Positions 1-8,653 of a DNA stretch of 38,739 nt are shown here, one piece after another. The position numbers and the translations under genes were made by a program. The stretch's first letter is position 1, and the number at the start of each line of letters is the position of its first letter. The stretch is from an uncultured Thiotrichaceae bacterium (GTDB lineage: Bacteria > Pseudomonadota > Gammaproteobacteria > Thiotrichales > Thiotrichaceae). The DNA lies in contig CACVAY010000032.1 of assembly GCA_902727985.1 (NCBI GenBank), positions 1-38,739 on the forward strand, given 5' to 3'. Below the pieces are notes generated by a model, which did not search any database, was not told where the DNA came from, and saw nothing but the letters and a program-made list of their open reading frames with translations.

Positions 1-36
1 GAGCATCACTTTGAGCCTAAAGGTGATGATAATTTT

Positions 37-86
37 AGGACTGAAGACTAGACGGGTCTTGTGACCCGTATCCGGACTTTAGTCCT
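37..86. repeat. REP-like imperfect long palindrome
   Basis: Outer arms AGGACTGAAG (37-46) and CTTTAGTCCT (77-86) pair with one G-U type difference. They enclose a perfect inner hairpin ACGGGTC-TTGT-GACCCGT (52-69). The double-stem form resembles intergenic REP elements of the kind mobilised by RAYT/Y1 transposases, but no such transposase lies in the window. A terminator role for a gene to the left is less likely because no T-run follows. The palindrome is directly visible; the REP assignment is inference. Confidence 0.5.
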
Positions 87-96
87 TAATACTAAC

Positions 97-117
97 CCAC
101 CAGTCTTTAGCTGGTGG
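97..117. repeat. Second palindrome, paired with the REP-like element
   Basis: A perfect 7-bp stem CCACCAG (97-103) / CTGGTGG (111-117) with loop TCTTTAG lies 10 bases after the first palindrome. The two together look like a REP doublet. The remaining bases to 260 are AT-rich and hold no recognisable gene; the promoter of the following sensor gene is probably there, but no convincing -35/-10 pair stands out. Confidence 0.4.
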
Positions 118-260
118 TTGTTGAGTTCACTCATCGCCCTTAACACACTCATTTATTTAACAAAAAACCAACTATTCACAAATACGATTTAACAATTATT
201 AGTATACGAAAAACTGAAAATATGGAATAATTCAACGCCCAACCCAAAAGTACTGGCACT

Positions 261-1442
261 ATGAGTAGACTTAAAAAGAAGTTACTTCTCTCCCTATTGT
301 TAGTAGCAATACTGCCTTCTCTTATTATTGGTGGTTATTCCTTTTATTCTATCAATAAACATTTACGCGACAATAGTATTCTGAGTTTAGACAGCAAAAC
401 AACACTTACCAGCCAACGCTTGACAAGTTTCCTTGAAAACACCTCTACTGACATAAGTTATTTGAGAGATTTAAGCGCTATATTACTCTATTTTTCCCCG
501 TTCGATTCTGAAGAAGTTCAAAGAAAAGAGCTATTAAGAAAAAATGTTGAAATGAATTTGGTCGAATTTATTGGTAAGAAAAAAATATATCAATATGCAA
601 GGCTCATTGGTCTTGATGGTATGGAAGAAGTCCGTATCACTTTCGATGGCATTAACGCCAACACCGAAAGTCTCGATGAGCTCATCAACGCAAAAGAGAC
701 CCGTTATTTTAGTGAAGCGATCAAGCTACAACGAGGTGAAACATTTATCTCCAGATTAGAGTTAAACAAGAAAAACAACGAAATAGAATATCCAATACGC
801 CCGTCTCTGCACTTTGCAAGTCCTGTCTTTGACAATAATGCCGTTCTTCGTGGCGTCGTTGTACTCAGTGTTTCAGTCGAAAAGCTTGTTGCGATTATCA
901 CTAAACAAGAATCGGATAATGATACGATGATGCTCATCGACAAAGAAGGCTATTATTACTATCACCCCGATGAAAGTAAAACATGGGGAAGCCCACATGA
1001 TCTTGGCACAGAACAAAATCTTTTTACCGAAAAGCCTCTCATAAAAGATATTCTTTCTCAGCCTGACAAACAAAACTATGCTAAGGCAGAAGGAGATATA
1101 TTATCTTACCAACCCATTTATATTGGAAAAGATAGACATTTTATAGGCAATCTCATTACACTAGCTTCAAAAAAAGAAATTTTTTCTCCACTCATTTCTT
1201 TTACGTGGATATTTGCAACTGTAGCATTTTTTGCATCACTACTGACTTTCGCACTAGCGTCTATACTTTCTAGCTCTATCTCTTCACCGTTATTAAAATT
1301 AAAAGAGGAGGTAAAAAGATTCTCAAGTGGTGATTTCGACTCTCCTATTGATGTTAAAACTAATGATGAGGTGGGTGATGTTTCCCATGAAGTCGAGAAA
1401 CTACGTCGATCAATGAAGATACTCATGAGCCGCTACCGATAA
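261..1442 (+). CDS. dCache-HAMP membrane sensor without output domain
   Basis: Predicted inner-membrane sensor of 393 aa. A short cytoplasmic N-terminus is followed by a transmembrane helix (about 8-30), a large periplasmic region (about 31-311) with double-Cache features (the segment MLIDKEGYYYYHPDESKTW is typical), a second helix (about 312-338) and a HAMP linker (about 342-393). The protein stops right after HAMP, so no kinase, cyclase, GGDEF or methyl-accepting domain is present. The stop is clean and the next gene begins 13 bases later, so it looks like a natural short form rather than a frameshift. It probably passes its signal to a separate partner and forms a transcription unit with the following heme-binding sensor. 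The periplasmic ligand cannot be told from sequence. Confidence 0.85.
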   Translation: MSRLKKKLLLSLLLVAILPSLIIGGYSFYSINKHLRDNSILSLDSKTTLTSQRLTSFLENTSTDISYLRDLSAILLYFSPFDSEEVQRKELLRKNVEMNLVEFIGKKKIYQYARLIGLDGMEEVRITFDGINANTESLDELINAKETRYFSEAIKLQRGETFISRLELNKKNNEIEYPIRPSLHFASPVFDNNAVLRGVVVLSVSVEKLVAIITKQESDNDTMMLIDKEGYYYYHPDESKTWGSPHDLGTEQNLFTEKPLIKDILSQPDKQNYAKAEGDILSYQPIYIGKDRHFIGNLITLASKKEIFSPLISFTWIFATVAFFASLLTFALASILSSSISSPLLKLKEEVKRFSSGDFDSPIDVKTNDEVGDVSHEVEKLRRSMKILMSRYR

Positions 1443-1455
1443 AGGATGTGAACCT

Positions 1456-2328
1456 ATGGAAACAAAATCAAGTATAAAAAAGCAGTTCAATATTATTCTA
1501 TTGACGCTATACGTTCTCAGCCTACTGATTACCCTGCCTTTTATTTATTATTTAAGCTCGAAAGACGTTTATGAAAGCGCCAACAAAGAATTGATTCTGC
1601 TTGTAGACATGGTCAGTGCTATGAGAAAAACGATATCCAAGGATATTCGCCCGGAATTATTACGACAAGAAGTTGTACACCCTGCAGCAGCATTATCTTC
1701 AACCGTCTTTACCCGTCACACGGCTCAGCACTTCAAAAAACTACAACCTGATTATTATATCAAAATCGCTTCTGACAACCCCTTAAATGCGGACAATTCC
1801 CCACTCCAACTGGAACAGGAAATCCTGAACTACTTTCGCGCCAATAGAGATGAGAAGAAGCTTGTTCGCAAGGGTAGCATCAACGGTAAACAGTTTTTGC
1901 TGTCTTCCAGTCCTTCGATTGCTAAACCAAATTGCAATATCTGCCATTTATCACCCGAGAAAGCGCCTGATTATATTGCTGAAACATACGGGAAAAAAAG
2001 TGGCTATAACTACAAAATGGGGGATGTCGTAGGAGCTAGTTTTGTAGGGGTTCCTTTAGATGACATCAATAACATTGCGATTCAACGCGGATTGTCACTT
2101 GCAGGCGTACTGACCGGGCTTTTCACTTTTGCACTTATCCTTATTAACTATCTTTTGAAGAAGAAAGTATTTAACCCTATTACCGAAATCGCAGAGTCTA
2201 CCTATGCCATTAGTAATGGTGCGTATGACCGCGTTGTCAATACAGAGGGGGATACTGAAATTGCTGAGCTTGCTCAATCAATTGAACGCATCCGAGTCAG
2301 TCATAAAGATATTCTGAATAAACACTGA
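1456..2328 (+). CDS. DUF3365 c-type heme sensor with HAMP, no output domain
   Basis: A 290-aa inner-membrane protein: transmembrane helix about 10-33, periplasmic DUF3365 (Tll0287-like) domain about 35-210, second helix about 214-233, HAMP about 235-285, then the C-terminus. A CxxCH motif (C160-N-I-C163-H164) indicates covalent attachment of one c-type heme, so the domain could sense redox state, oxygen or a gaseous ligand. In other bacteria such domains usually sit on kinases or chemoreceptors; here nothing follows HAMP. The start ATG is 13 bases after the previous stop, with AAAGGATG-like purines in front, which argues for co-transcription. The pair may be two sensory subunits feeding one output protein. 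Domain assignment is good; ligand and partner are unknown. Confidence 0.85.
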   Translation: METKSSIKKQFNIILLTLYVLSLLITLPFIYYLSSKDVYESANKELILLVDMVSAMRKTISKDIRPELLRQEVVHPAAALSSTVFTRHTAQHFKKLQPDYYIKIASDNPLNADNSPLQLEQEILNYFRANRDEKKLVRKGSINGKQFLLSSSPSIAKPNCNICHLSPEKAPDYIAETYGKKSGYNYKMGDVVGASFVGVPLDDINNIAIQRGLSLAGVLTGLFTFALILINYLLKKKVFNPITEIAESTYAISNGAYDRVVNTEGDTEIAELAQSIERIRVSHKDILNKH

Positions 2329-2402
2329 TCAACCAACAAATGTCTTTATACTATTTCAACATGCTATCTTCTCAGAGAGCATCTTCGATTCGAACAAATT
2401 GG

Positions 2403-2470
2403 CCACCAGTAAACCCATGGAAACAAAGCTTTGTTCTCAATTTATTGAGATATAAACGGAGAACTGGTGG
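2403..2470. other. Intergenic palindromes upstream of phoH
   Basis: The 171-base gap before phoH holds an 8-bp inverted repeat CCACCAGT (2403-2410) / ACTGGTGG (2463-2470) and, inside it, a small perfect hairpin TCTCAA-TTTA-TTGAGA (2435-2450). Neither is followed by a T-run. They could form a leader structure or a regulator site for the phoH operon; no family is recognised. Confidence 0.25.
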
Positions 2471-2499
2471 TATACTTATACTTTATTAGCCACCTAAAT

Positions 2500-3492
2500 A
2501 TGACATTGACCGCTTCTGCGCATCCCGTTACGACGGACACTACTCTAAAATTCGAACTCAGCCCCGCTAACAGCGAGCAACTCGTCAATCTCTGCGGTCA
2601 ATTTGATGCGCATTTAAGACAAATAGAAGAAACCTTTGAGGTTGATATTCACAATCGTGGGTACGAATTTAATATCAAAGGCACTCAAATACGCGCCCAG
2701 ACAACCATTAATGTCTTGCAGGAGCTCTATAAGCTTGCGGCTGATGAGGTGATTAGCAAAGACAGTATTCATCTAGTGACTCACCAACACATCAACTCAC
2801 TCACGACACCCAAGAAGAAAACAGAACGTGAAGCACGTATTCGCACTAAACGTAAAGTGGTGCGTGGTCGAGGGGTTCAACAAAACACCTATATCGATAA
2901 CATTCAACGCCATAGCCTAGCCTTTGGTGTTGGTCCTGCTGGTACAGGTAAAACCTACTTGGCAGTCGCTTGTGCTGTTGAATCTCTGGAACGGGATGAG
3001 GTGCGCCGCATTGTTCTGGTACGACCTGCTGTTGAAGCAGGTGAACGTTTAGGCTTTTTGCCGGGTGATTTATCACAAAAGATCGACCCTTATTTGCGCC
3101 CCATGTATGACGCCTTATATGAATTCATGGGGATCGAAAAAGTGAATAAACTGATCGAAAAAAATGTCATCGAGGTTGCCCCACTCGCCTATATGCGCGG
3201 CAGAACCTTGAATGATGCGTTTATCATTATGGATGAAGCACAAAACACAACCGTTGAGCAAATGAAGATGTTTCTGACTCGTTTAGGCTTTGGTTCTTCT
3301 GCTGTGGTAACGGGCGATATTACCCAAGTCGATTTACCAACTCATCAACGCTCTGGTTTAAAGCATGTGATTGAAATTCTGGACGACATCAAAGGTATCA
3401 GCTTCACACATTTCAGTGCACAGGACGTTGTTCGTCATACCTTGGTACAGCGCATTGTTGAAGCTTATGACGAGCACGATACAACCTTATAA
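2500..3492 (+). CDS. ybeZ: PhoH-like ATPase (YbeZ)
   Basis: PhoH-family P-loop ATPase of 330 aa, about the length of E. coli YbeZ. Walker A is GPAGTGKT within residues 143-152 and Walker B is IIMDE with D245-E246. A small KH-like N-terminal domain (about 15-90) fits a role with RNA. The reading frame is open back to a GTG at 2467, but the ATG at 2500 is preferred because homology begins shortly after it. The stop is followed one base later by ybeY, as in many Proteobacteria; YbeZ is thought to act with the endoribonuclease YbeY in rRNA maturation and ribosome quality control. Confidence 0.93.
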   Translation: MTLTASAHPVTTDTTLKFELSPANSEQLVNLCGQFDAHLRQIEETFEVDIHNRGYEFNIKGTQIRAQTTINVLQELYKLAADEVISKDSIHLVTHQHINSLTTPKKKTEREARIRTKRKVVRGRGVQQNTYIDNIQRHSLAFGVGPAGTGKTYLAVACAVESLERDEVRRIVLVRPAVEAGERLGFLPGDLSQKIDPYLRPMYDALYEFMGIEKVNKLIEKNVIEVAPLAYMRGRTLNDAFIIMDEAQNTTVEQMKMFLTRLGFGSSAVVTGDITQVDLPTHQRSGLKHVIEILDDIKGISFTHFSAQDVVRHTLVQRIVEAYDEHDTTL

Positions 3493-3493
3493 T

Positions 3494-3967
3494 ATGGCTA
3501 CTCCCACTGCTAACTCAACGTTAGTTGAGATTGACTTCCAAAACCCACAGGAGTACCAGAATATTCCTGAATTACCACAACTTGAGCAATGGGCAAATAT
3601 TGCTTACGAGGGTAATTTACCTTGTACGGTAACATTTCGGGTTGTCAATAATACCGAGAGCCAAACACTTAATCATCAATATCGTGGCAAAGACCACCCA
3701 ACCAATATCTTATCTTTTCCTTTTGAAGCCCCCCCTATTCCCATGGATGAAGTCCATTTAGGTGATTTAGTTGCCTGTTATCCTGTGATAAACTCAGAAG
3801 CGCAACAACAGAATAAAAACAACCATGATCATTGGGCGCATTTAATGCTTCATGGCATGTTGCATTTACAAGGTTATGACCATATATCAGAAGAGGAAGC
3901 TGATATCATGGAGTCATTAGAAATCAAACTGTTAGATTCCCTCCATATAACCAATCCTTATATTTAA
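3494..3967 (+). CDS. ybeY: Endoribonuclease YbeY (rRNA maturation factor)
   Basis: A 157-aa single-domain metalloprotein of the UPF0054/YbeY family. The zinc-binding signature HxxxHxxxxxH is intact at H120, H124 and H130 (HGMLHLQGYDH), preceded by the family motif NILSFPFE. Family members are needed for 16S rRNA 3' end processing and 70S ribosome quality control. The chosen ATG is one base after the phoH stop; a longer open frame runs back into phoH but carries no family sequence. Sits between phoH and corC in the usual order. Confidence 0.95.
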   Translation: MATPTANSTLVEIDFQNPQEYQNIPELPQLEQWANIAYEGNLPCTVTFRVVNNTESQTLNHQYRGKDHPTNILSFPFEAPPIPMDEVHLGDLVACYPVINSEAQQQNKNNHDHWAHLMLHGMLHLQGYDHISEEEADIMESLEIKLLDSLHITNPYI

Positions 3968-3974
3968 AAAAACT

Positions 3975-4838
3975 ATGCAGAATAAGCAAGATAATAGCGA
4001 AAAACCTCCGAGCTGGTTCCAACAACTATTTAACCGCAAGCCTACGCCAGTCGGAAAATCCCGTGATTCCCTCATTGAGGATATTCGGGAGGCACATAAA
4101 GAAGGGTTGCTCGACGATGACACTCTTAAGATGATAGAAGGGGTCATGAAAGTCGATCATGAACAAGCACGCGACATTATGCTTCCCAAATCACAAATTC
4201 ACTTTATTCACCGTAATAGCAACTATCGAGATATCCTGAAGCAAGTCATGCAATCAGGCCATTCACGCTACCCGGTCATTGATGAAAGTCGAGATGATAT
4301 TGAAGGCATTTTACATACCAAGGATTTGCTTAAATACATTGGTAGAGAAAATGAATTTGATATTGATGACATTATGCGTGATGCCGTTTATGCAACAGAA
4401 AGCCAACGTTTAGATACATTACTCACTGAATTTAGAGATAGACGGAGTCACATGGCTGTCGTCATTGATGAATATGGTGGTTTATCTGGTTTAGTAACTA
4501 TCGAAGATATTCTTGAAGAGATTGTCGGTGATATCGTTGATGAGCATGATTTAACAGAGACACCTGAAATTCAAGATCGTCAAGATGGATCATTCAGCGT
4601 ACTTGCAACCACTAATATCGAAGATGTTAACGAATATTTTGACCTGCATTTAGAAACCAACCAGTTTGATACCATTGGGGGACTGATAACCCATTCAATT
4701 GGAAATATTCCTAAGAAAGGGGAAGAAACAGTACTCGAAAATTGCCAGTTTACGGTACTTGATAGCGATGGAAGACGCATTCACCAGCTGCGTGCCATCC
4801 CTATGCAACAAAAACAAGAGAAGATGCAAGTTGCCTAA
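3975..4838 (+). CDS. corC: CorC/HlyC-type CBS-domain protein
   Basis: A 287-aa cytoplasmic protein of the CorC (YbeX) group. Two CBS motifs occupy about residues 65-190 (MLPKSQIHFI and the ILEEIVGDIVDEHD segment), followed by a CorC_HlyC transporter-associated domain (about 205-280). The DUF21 membrane domain found in longer relatives is absent, as is usual for CorC. It is linked to magnesium/cobalt handling and, through its gene cluster, to ribosome-related stress. The gene starts 7 bases after ybeY and its end overlaps the likely start of lnt. Confidence 0.93.
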   Translation: MQNKQDNSEKPPSWFQQLFNRKPTPVGKSRDSLIEDIREAHKEGLLDDDTLKMIEGVMKVDHEQARDIMLPKSQIHFIHRNSNYRDILKQVMQSGHSRYPVIDESRDDIEGILHTKDLLKYIGRENEFDIDDIMRDAVYATESQRLDTLLTEFRDRRSHMAVVIDEYGGLSGLVTIEDILEEIVGDIVDEHDLTETPEIQDRQDGSFSVLATTNIEDVNEYFDLHLETNQFDTIGGLITHSIGNIPKKGEETVLENCQFTVLDSDGRRIHQLRAIPMQQKQEKMQVA

Positions 4839-6336
4839 ACAGCACTATTTATTCAGCTTCTTGGCAGGAGCTGTATTAACACTAGCTTTTGCGCCCTTTG
4901 AATACAGAATTATTGCCCTCATCTCTCCTGCGATATTCTTTCACCTGCTCTATTCTGCGAACTCACTTAAACAACACATGGGTATCTCTTACCTGTTTGG
5001 TGTCGGCTTATTTGCAACAGGAGCATCGTGGATTTTCTACAGCATGTACTTCTTCTCACAAGCGCATATCGTCTTAGCCATTGGCTTGACGAGCTTGTTT
5101 GTCCTGCTGATGGCCTTGTTTTTTTTACCTCTGGCACTGCTGGCTTATTACCTTCGCCAATCACATCGCCTATTAACACTCGTCCTTATCTTTCCTGCAG
5201 TTTGGGTACTTGCTGAATGGTTACGCGGATGGTTATTTACCGGGTTCCCATGGTTATACCTTGCCCATACACACATTGATGATTTCCTCATAAACGTCGC
5301 GCCAATTGGCGGCGGTTTATTAGTAAGCTGGCTGAGCGCCACGCTTTCTGGATTATTAATTGCATTTCTACTTGGCGACAAACGTGAACGAGTGATCACT
5401 GCTAGTGCAACAGGTGTTTTACTGATCAGTGTCTACGCCACACAATTCATTCAATGGACATCCCCTTTAGATCAAGCATTTAAAGTTACGTTGCTACAAG
5501 GTAATATTCCTCAGCAGGAGAAATGGCTGCCCGAAAACCTGCACCCAACTATCGAAAGATATCAGGAGATGACAAATCAGCATCTCGATAGCGATATCAT
5601 TATCTGGCCTGAAACAGCACTCCCCAGCTATTTCCATTTGCACCTGGAAAACCTGATTGAGCCGTTAAATAAACTAAGCACAGATACGAATACTGATATT
5701 ATTCTTGGCGGTTTTTTTCATAACAGTGAAGGCAAGGCAGGTGCTGAGAATAGTATTCTTGCTATCTCTGGAAACAGCCGTGAGATTTATTCCAAACAGC
5801 ATCTCGTACCCTTCAGCGAGTATATTCCGTTTTTAGAACATCTACGCTGGCTAGAAAAGTGGATTAAACTCCCCTATGACAGTGTAAAACGTGGCCAAGG
5901 TAGCACCCTATTAACCGTAGCAGGCTATCGTGCACAGATGTCAGTTTGTTACGAAGATGCGTATGGCAATGAAATCATTGAGGGTTTACCTGAAGCGCAT
6001 TTTCTCATCAACGTGAGTAATGACGGCTGGTTTACAGGATCAATTGAACCCTTCCAACATATGGAAATTGCCCGACTCAGAGCTGTTGAAACAGGTCGAT
6101 ATTTACTACGCTCTACCAACATTGGAGTCAGCGGTATCGTTGACCATAAGGGGAGAATCGTTGCCAGCGCTCCTGCCTATACCACCACCAGCATTACAGG
6201 ACTGGCACAAGCCCGCGAAGGCTCGACCTTCTATGTAAGGTTCGGTAACTATCTCGCTATTACCCTAATTATACTCACACTATTGATGACAATGGCTTGC
6301 TCAAAAAAACCACTAACTAGTAGAATTTCTAAGTAA
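4831..6336 (+). CDS. lnt: Apolipoprotein N-acyltransferase
   Basis: Inner-membrane enzyme that adds the third acyl chain to the N-terminal cysteine of lipoproteins, taking it from phospholipid. The N-terminal half holds several membrane helices; the C-terminal half is a carbon-nitrogen hydrolase domain. The expected triad is present: E261 (WPETALPS), K322 (SKQHLVPFSEYIP) and C373 (SVCYEDAYG). The start is taken as TTG at 4831, overlapping corC by 8 bases with purine-rich AAGAGAAG upstream, giving 501 aa against about 512 in E. coli; an in-frame ATG at 4771 is possible but would add residues that look like a corC shadow. A last membrane helix lies near the C-terminus. Confidence 0.93.
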   Translation: MPKQHYLFSFLAGAVLTLAFAPFEYRIIALISPAIFFHLLYSANSLKQHMGISYLFGVGLFATGASWIFYSMYFFSQAHIVLAIGLTSLFVLLMALFFLPLALLAYYLRQSHRLLTLVLIFPAVWVLAEWLRGWLFTGFPWLYLAHTHIDDFLINVAPIGGGLLVSWLSATLSGLLIAFLLGDKRERVITASATGVLLISVYATQFIQWTSPLDQAFKVTLLQGNIPQQEKWLPENLHPTIERYQEMTNQHLDSDIIIWPETALPSYFHLHLENLIEPLNKLSTDTNTDIILGGFFHNSEGKAGAENSILAISGNSREIYSKQHLVPFSEYIPFLEHLRWLEKWIKLPYDSVKRGQGSTLLTVAGYRAQMSVCYEDAYGNEIIEGLPEAHFLINVSNDGWFTGSIEPFQHMEIARLRAVETGRYLLRSTNIGVSGIVDHKGRIVASAPAYTTTSITGLAQAREGSTFYVRFGNYLAITLIILTLLMTMACSKKPLTSRISK

Positions 6337-6449
6337 TATATTCGCCAGTCACTAAATATTCTTATACTATAGGCACAATAATAATAAACATCATTAGATA
6401 TAATAAATACGCGCTTACATAAATAAGAACATTTAAAAAAGGTTCCATA

Positions 6450-8081
6450 ATGACCAAATTCTCTTTATCACTTCTGTGTGCAATACTTCTGTACACTGGC
6501 CCTCTTAGCAATATATTCGCCAATGCAATTGATATTAAAGGATCTATTGTTAAGATTTATACTGTTGCCAATCAACCAAACTATCAAGAACCATGGAATA
6601 CCTCATCCTCACAATTCAGTGGGTCTGGCAGCATCATCGAAGGCAATAAAGTACTAACTAATGCCCATGTCATTGCGAATAGCACTTTCCTTGAGGTAAA
6701 ACGCTACGGACAAACGAAACGTTATGGCGCAGAAGTTGAAGCGGTTTCACATGATGCTGATTTAGCCATTTTAACGTTAGAAGATGAGGCATTCTTTGAT
6801 GGAGCCACGCCTCTTACCTTAGGTGATTTGCCCACCACGCAAGAAGAAGTGATTGTATATGGCTTTCCAACAGGTGGTGACACCTTAAGTGTCACTAAAG
6901 GTGTTGTTTCACGCATCGAACACCAAAGTTATGCTCACAGCAGCGAATATATGCTGTCAGTACAAATAGATGCTGCTATTAATCCAGGTAACAGCGGCGG
7001 CCCTGTCATTCACAATGGCAAAATATCGGGCGTGGTAATGCAGGGCTTAAGAGGTGCTGACAATATTGGATATATGGTACCTACCACGACCGTAAAACAC
7101 TTCTTCAAAGATATGGAAGACGGCAAATACGATGGTTTTCCCGATATCGGTATTATTGTTCAAGATATGGAAAATCCCTCTTCTCGCAAGAAATTCAAAC
7201 TTACTGAAGATCAGACCGGTGTGCTTGCTTACAAAATCCTCTTTAATTCACCGGCCATTGATGCCATTAAACCTGGTGATATCATTACCGCTATCGACGG
7301 ACACAAGATTGCCAACGATGGAACGGTTGAGTTTCGCCCAAAAGAGTACACATCATTTGGCTATTACATTGACAATCATCAAATCGGCGACACCCTTAAT
7401 ATTGACTTGATTCGTAACTCAAAGCCTTTAAACGTTGATTTTAAACTCACCACAACCAGCAAAGATTTTTGGTTAGTACAGCGCGAGCAATATGATAAAT
7501 TCCCTCGTTATTTCATTTATGGCGGTTTTGTCTTCACACCAGTTACTAAGAACTATGTTAATTCAGGCATGTCTTTTTTCAGTTCGTCCAGCGACTTAAG
7601 CAAACTTCTCGATGAATATCCGAGCAAAGAAAAGAAGGAAGCTGTCGTACTTGCACAAGTTTTAGCCTCTAAGAACAATAAGGGTTATCACAACCTGTAC
7701 GATTGGCTCGTTGAAAAAGTAAATGGTAAAACCTTCAACAATTTTGATGAGTTTCATGCCATCTTCAAGAACGCAGATAAAGAATTTATTACCCTTGAAA
7801 ATAATGATGGCTATAAAGTGATTATTGATCGTCAGGTTGCCATTGATGAGAACGCTTCGATCTTAGAGCGTTATCACATTGAATCTGCACAATCTCATGA
7901 TTTGCAACCGAAAGCTGAAGAAAAAGAATCTAACATTGCAGTGAAGACTAAGCCTGTTATCGATGAAAGCCTACAAAACCGACCTTCTGCTTTACCCACA
8001 AAAAAGGTACAAGATAAAATAGAAGCAGGTATAAATTTGCATCCTACTCAAGAGAAACTTGGGATGTTAAATCACCTGTAA
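6450..8081 (+). CDS. Secreted Deg-type serine protease, plant Deg2/9-like architecture
   Basis: A 543-aa protein with a signal peptide (about 1-26, cleavage near FANA). A trypsin-like domain follows with the full triad H73 (TNAHV), D104 (DADLAIL) and S182 (GNSGGPV). A PDZ domain lies at about 217-335, then a divergent second PDZ-like domain at about 345-475 containing YGGFVFTPVTKNY and VNGKTFNNFDEF. This second part resembles plant organellar Deg2/Deg9/Deg10 proteases more than DegP/DegQ/DegS of E. coli. The last 65 residues are Lys/Glu-rich and probably disordered. The gene follows lnt after 113 bases and may have its own promoter. Likely role: periplasmic or secreted protein quality control or regulated cleavage. 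Confidence 0.88.
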   Translation: MTKFSLSLLCAILLYTGPLSNIFANAIDIKGSIVKIYTVANQPNYQEPWNTSSSQFSGSGSIIEGNKVLTNAHVIANSTFLEVKRYGQTKRYGAEVEAVSHDADLAILTLEDEAFFDGATPLTLGDLPTTQEEVIVYGFPTGGDTLSVTKGVVSRIEHQSYAHSSEYMLSVQIDAAINPGNSGGPVIHNGKISGVVMQGLRGADNIGYMVPTTTVKHFFKDMEDGKYDGFPDIGIIVQDMENPSSRKKFKLTEDQTGVLAYKILFNSPAIDAIKPGDIITAIDGHKIANDGTVEFRPKEYTSFGYYIDNHQIGDTLNIDLIRNSKPLNVDFKLTTTSKDFWLVQREQYDKFPRYFIYGGFVFTPVTKNYVNSGMSFFSSSSDLSKLLDEYPSKEKKEAVVLAQVLASKNNKGYHNLYDWLVEKVNGKTFNNFDEFHAIFKNADKEFITLENNDGYKVIIDRQVAIDENASILERYHIESAQSHDLQPKAEEKESNIAVKTKPVIDESLQNRPSALPTKKVQDKIEAGINLHPTQEKLGMLNHL

Positions 8082-8093
8082 AAAGAAGATGCA

Positions 8094-8120
8094 GCCCCAT
8101 ATGAGAAATCAGTGGGGCTA
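8094..8120. terminator. Possible bidirectional terminator hairpin between deg and folA
   Basis: A 7-bp stem AGCCCCA (8094-8100) / TGGGGCT (8114-8120) with a 13-base loop lies between two converging genes. On the plus strand only ATTT follows; on the minus strand a T-rich CTTCTTTTT tract lies a few bases further on. Position is right but the loop is long and the T-runs weak. Confidence 0.45.
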
Positions 8121-8160
8121 TTTGATGGAATACAAGGAAAAACGCGTGCAGACGAGCTGC

Positions 8161-8652
8161 TTAACAAGCTACTCGCTCATAAACAACAAAGCAGTAGTTG
8201 CATTCGTTCTTTTCATCTTTTGAGAAATATTCACGACTGGTTTCACGCCATTCTACTGGATCGAACATTGAAAAGTACGCATCACCTTCAGCAACCTCTG
8301 TATCCACTTCCGTCACATACAACTTCGATGCAAACGGCATAAAGAGCTTGTAGATCTGCTCACCACCGATAATCATCACCTCATCACTATCTACCAATTC
8401 CTGATTAACAGCCTCAGGGGAATCAAAGGTTTCACACCCCTCTATTGCCAAATCAGTTTGACGGGAGAGAATTATATTGCGCCGCCCCGGTAATGGTCTA
8501 CCAATAGAATCATAGGTCTTTCTACCCATAATAATTGGTTTGCCCATGGTAATAGATTTGAAGTACTGGAGGTCGGCAGATAAACGCCAGGGAATGGTGT
8601 TTTTAACGCCAATAACGCGATGTTTATCCATCGCGACTATCATAGAGAGCAT
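8161..8652 (-). CDS. folA: Dihydrofolate reductase
   Basis: A 163-aa enzyme reducing dihydrofolate to tetrahydrofolate with NADPH. Family motifs are intact: an N-terminal AMDKHRVIGVKNTIPW with the active-site acid in the following SADLQYFK, the NADPH-binding MGRKTYDSIGRPLPGR, and the later IIGGEQIYK. Length matches chromosomal FolA rather than plasmid types. The start lies one base after the sspB stop, so the gene appears to be the last member of an sspA-sspB-folA transcription unit, which is not the common place for folA. Confidence 0.95.
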   Translation of the reverse strand: MLSMIVAMDKHRVIGVKNTIPWRLSADLQYFKSITMGKPIIMGRKTYDSIGRPLPGRRNIILSRQTDLAIEGCETFDSPEAVNQELVDSDEVMIIGGEQIYKLFMPFASKLYVTEVDTEVAEGDAYFSMFDPVEWRETSREYFSKDEKNECNYCFVVYERVAC

Positions 8653-8653
8653 A

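Noticed and set aside
2467-2499. Upstream GTG start for the phoH-like gene
   Set aside because: It adds 11 residues with no family similarity; the ATG at 2500 fits better.
4699-4830. Longer N-terminus for lnt from codons inside corC
   Set aside because: The added sequence is charged, runs through corC coding sequence and is not part of the Lnt family; TTG at 4831 gives the normal length.
8112-8342. Open frame on the plus strand opposite the end of folA
   Set aside because: It is antisense to a well-supported gene and resembles no protein.
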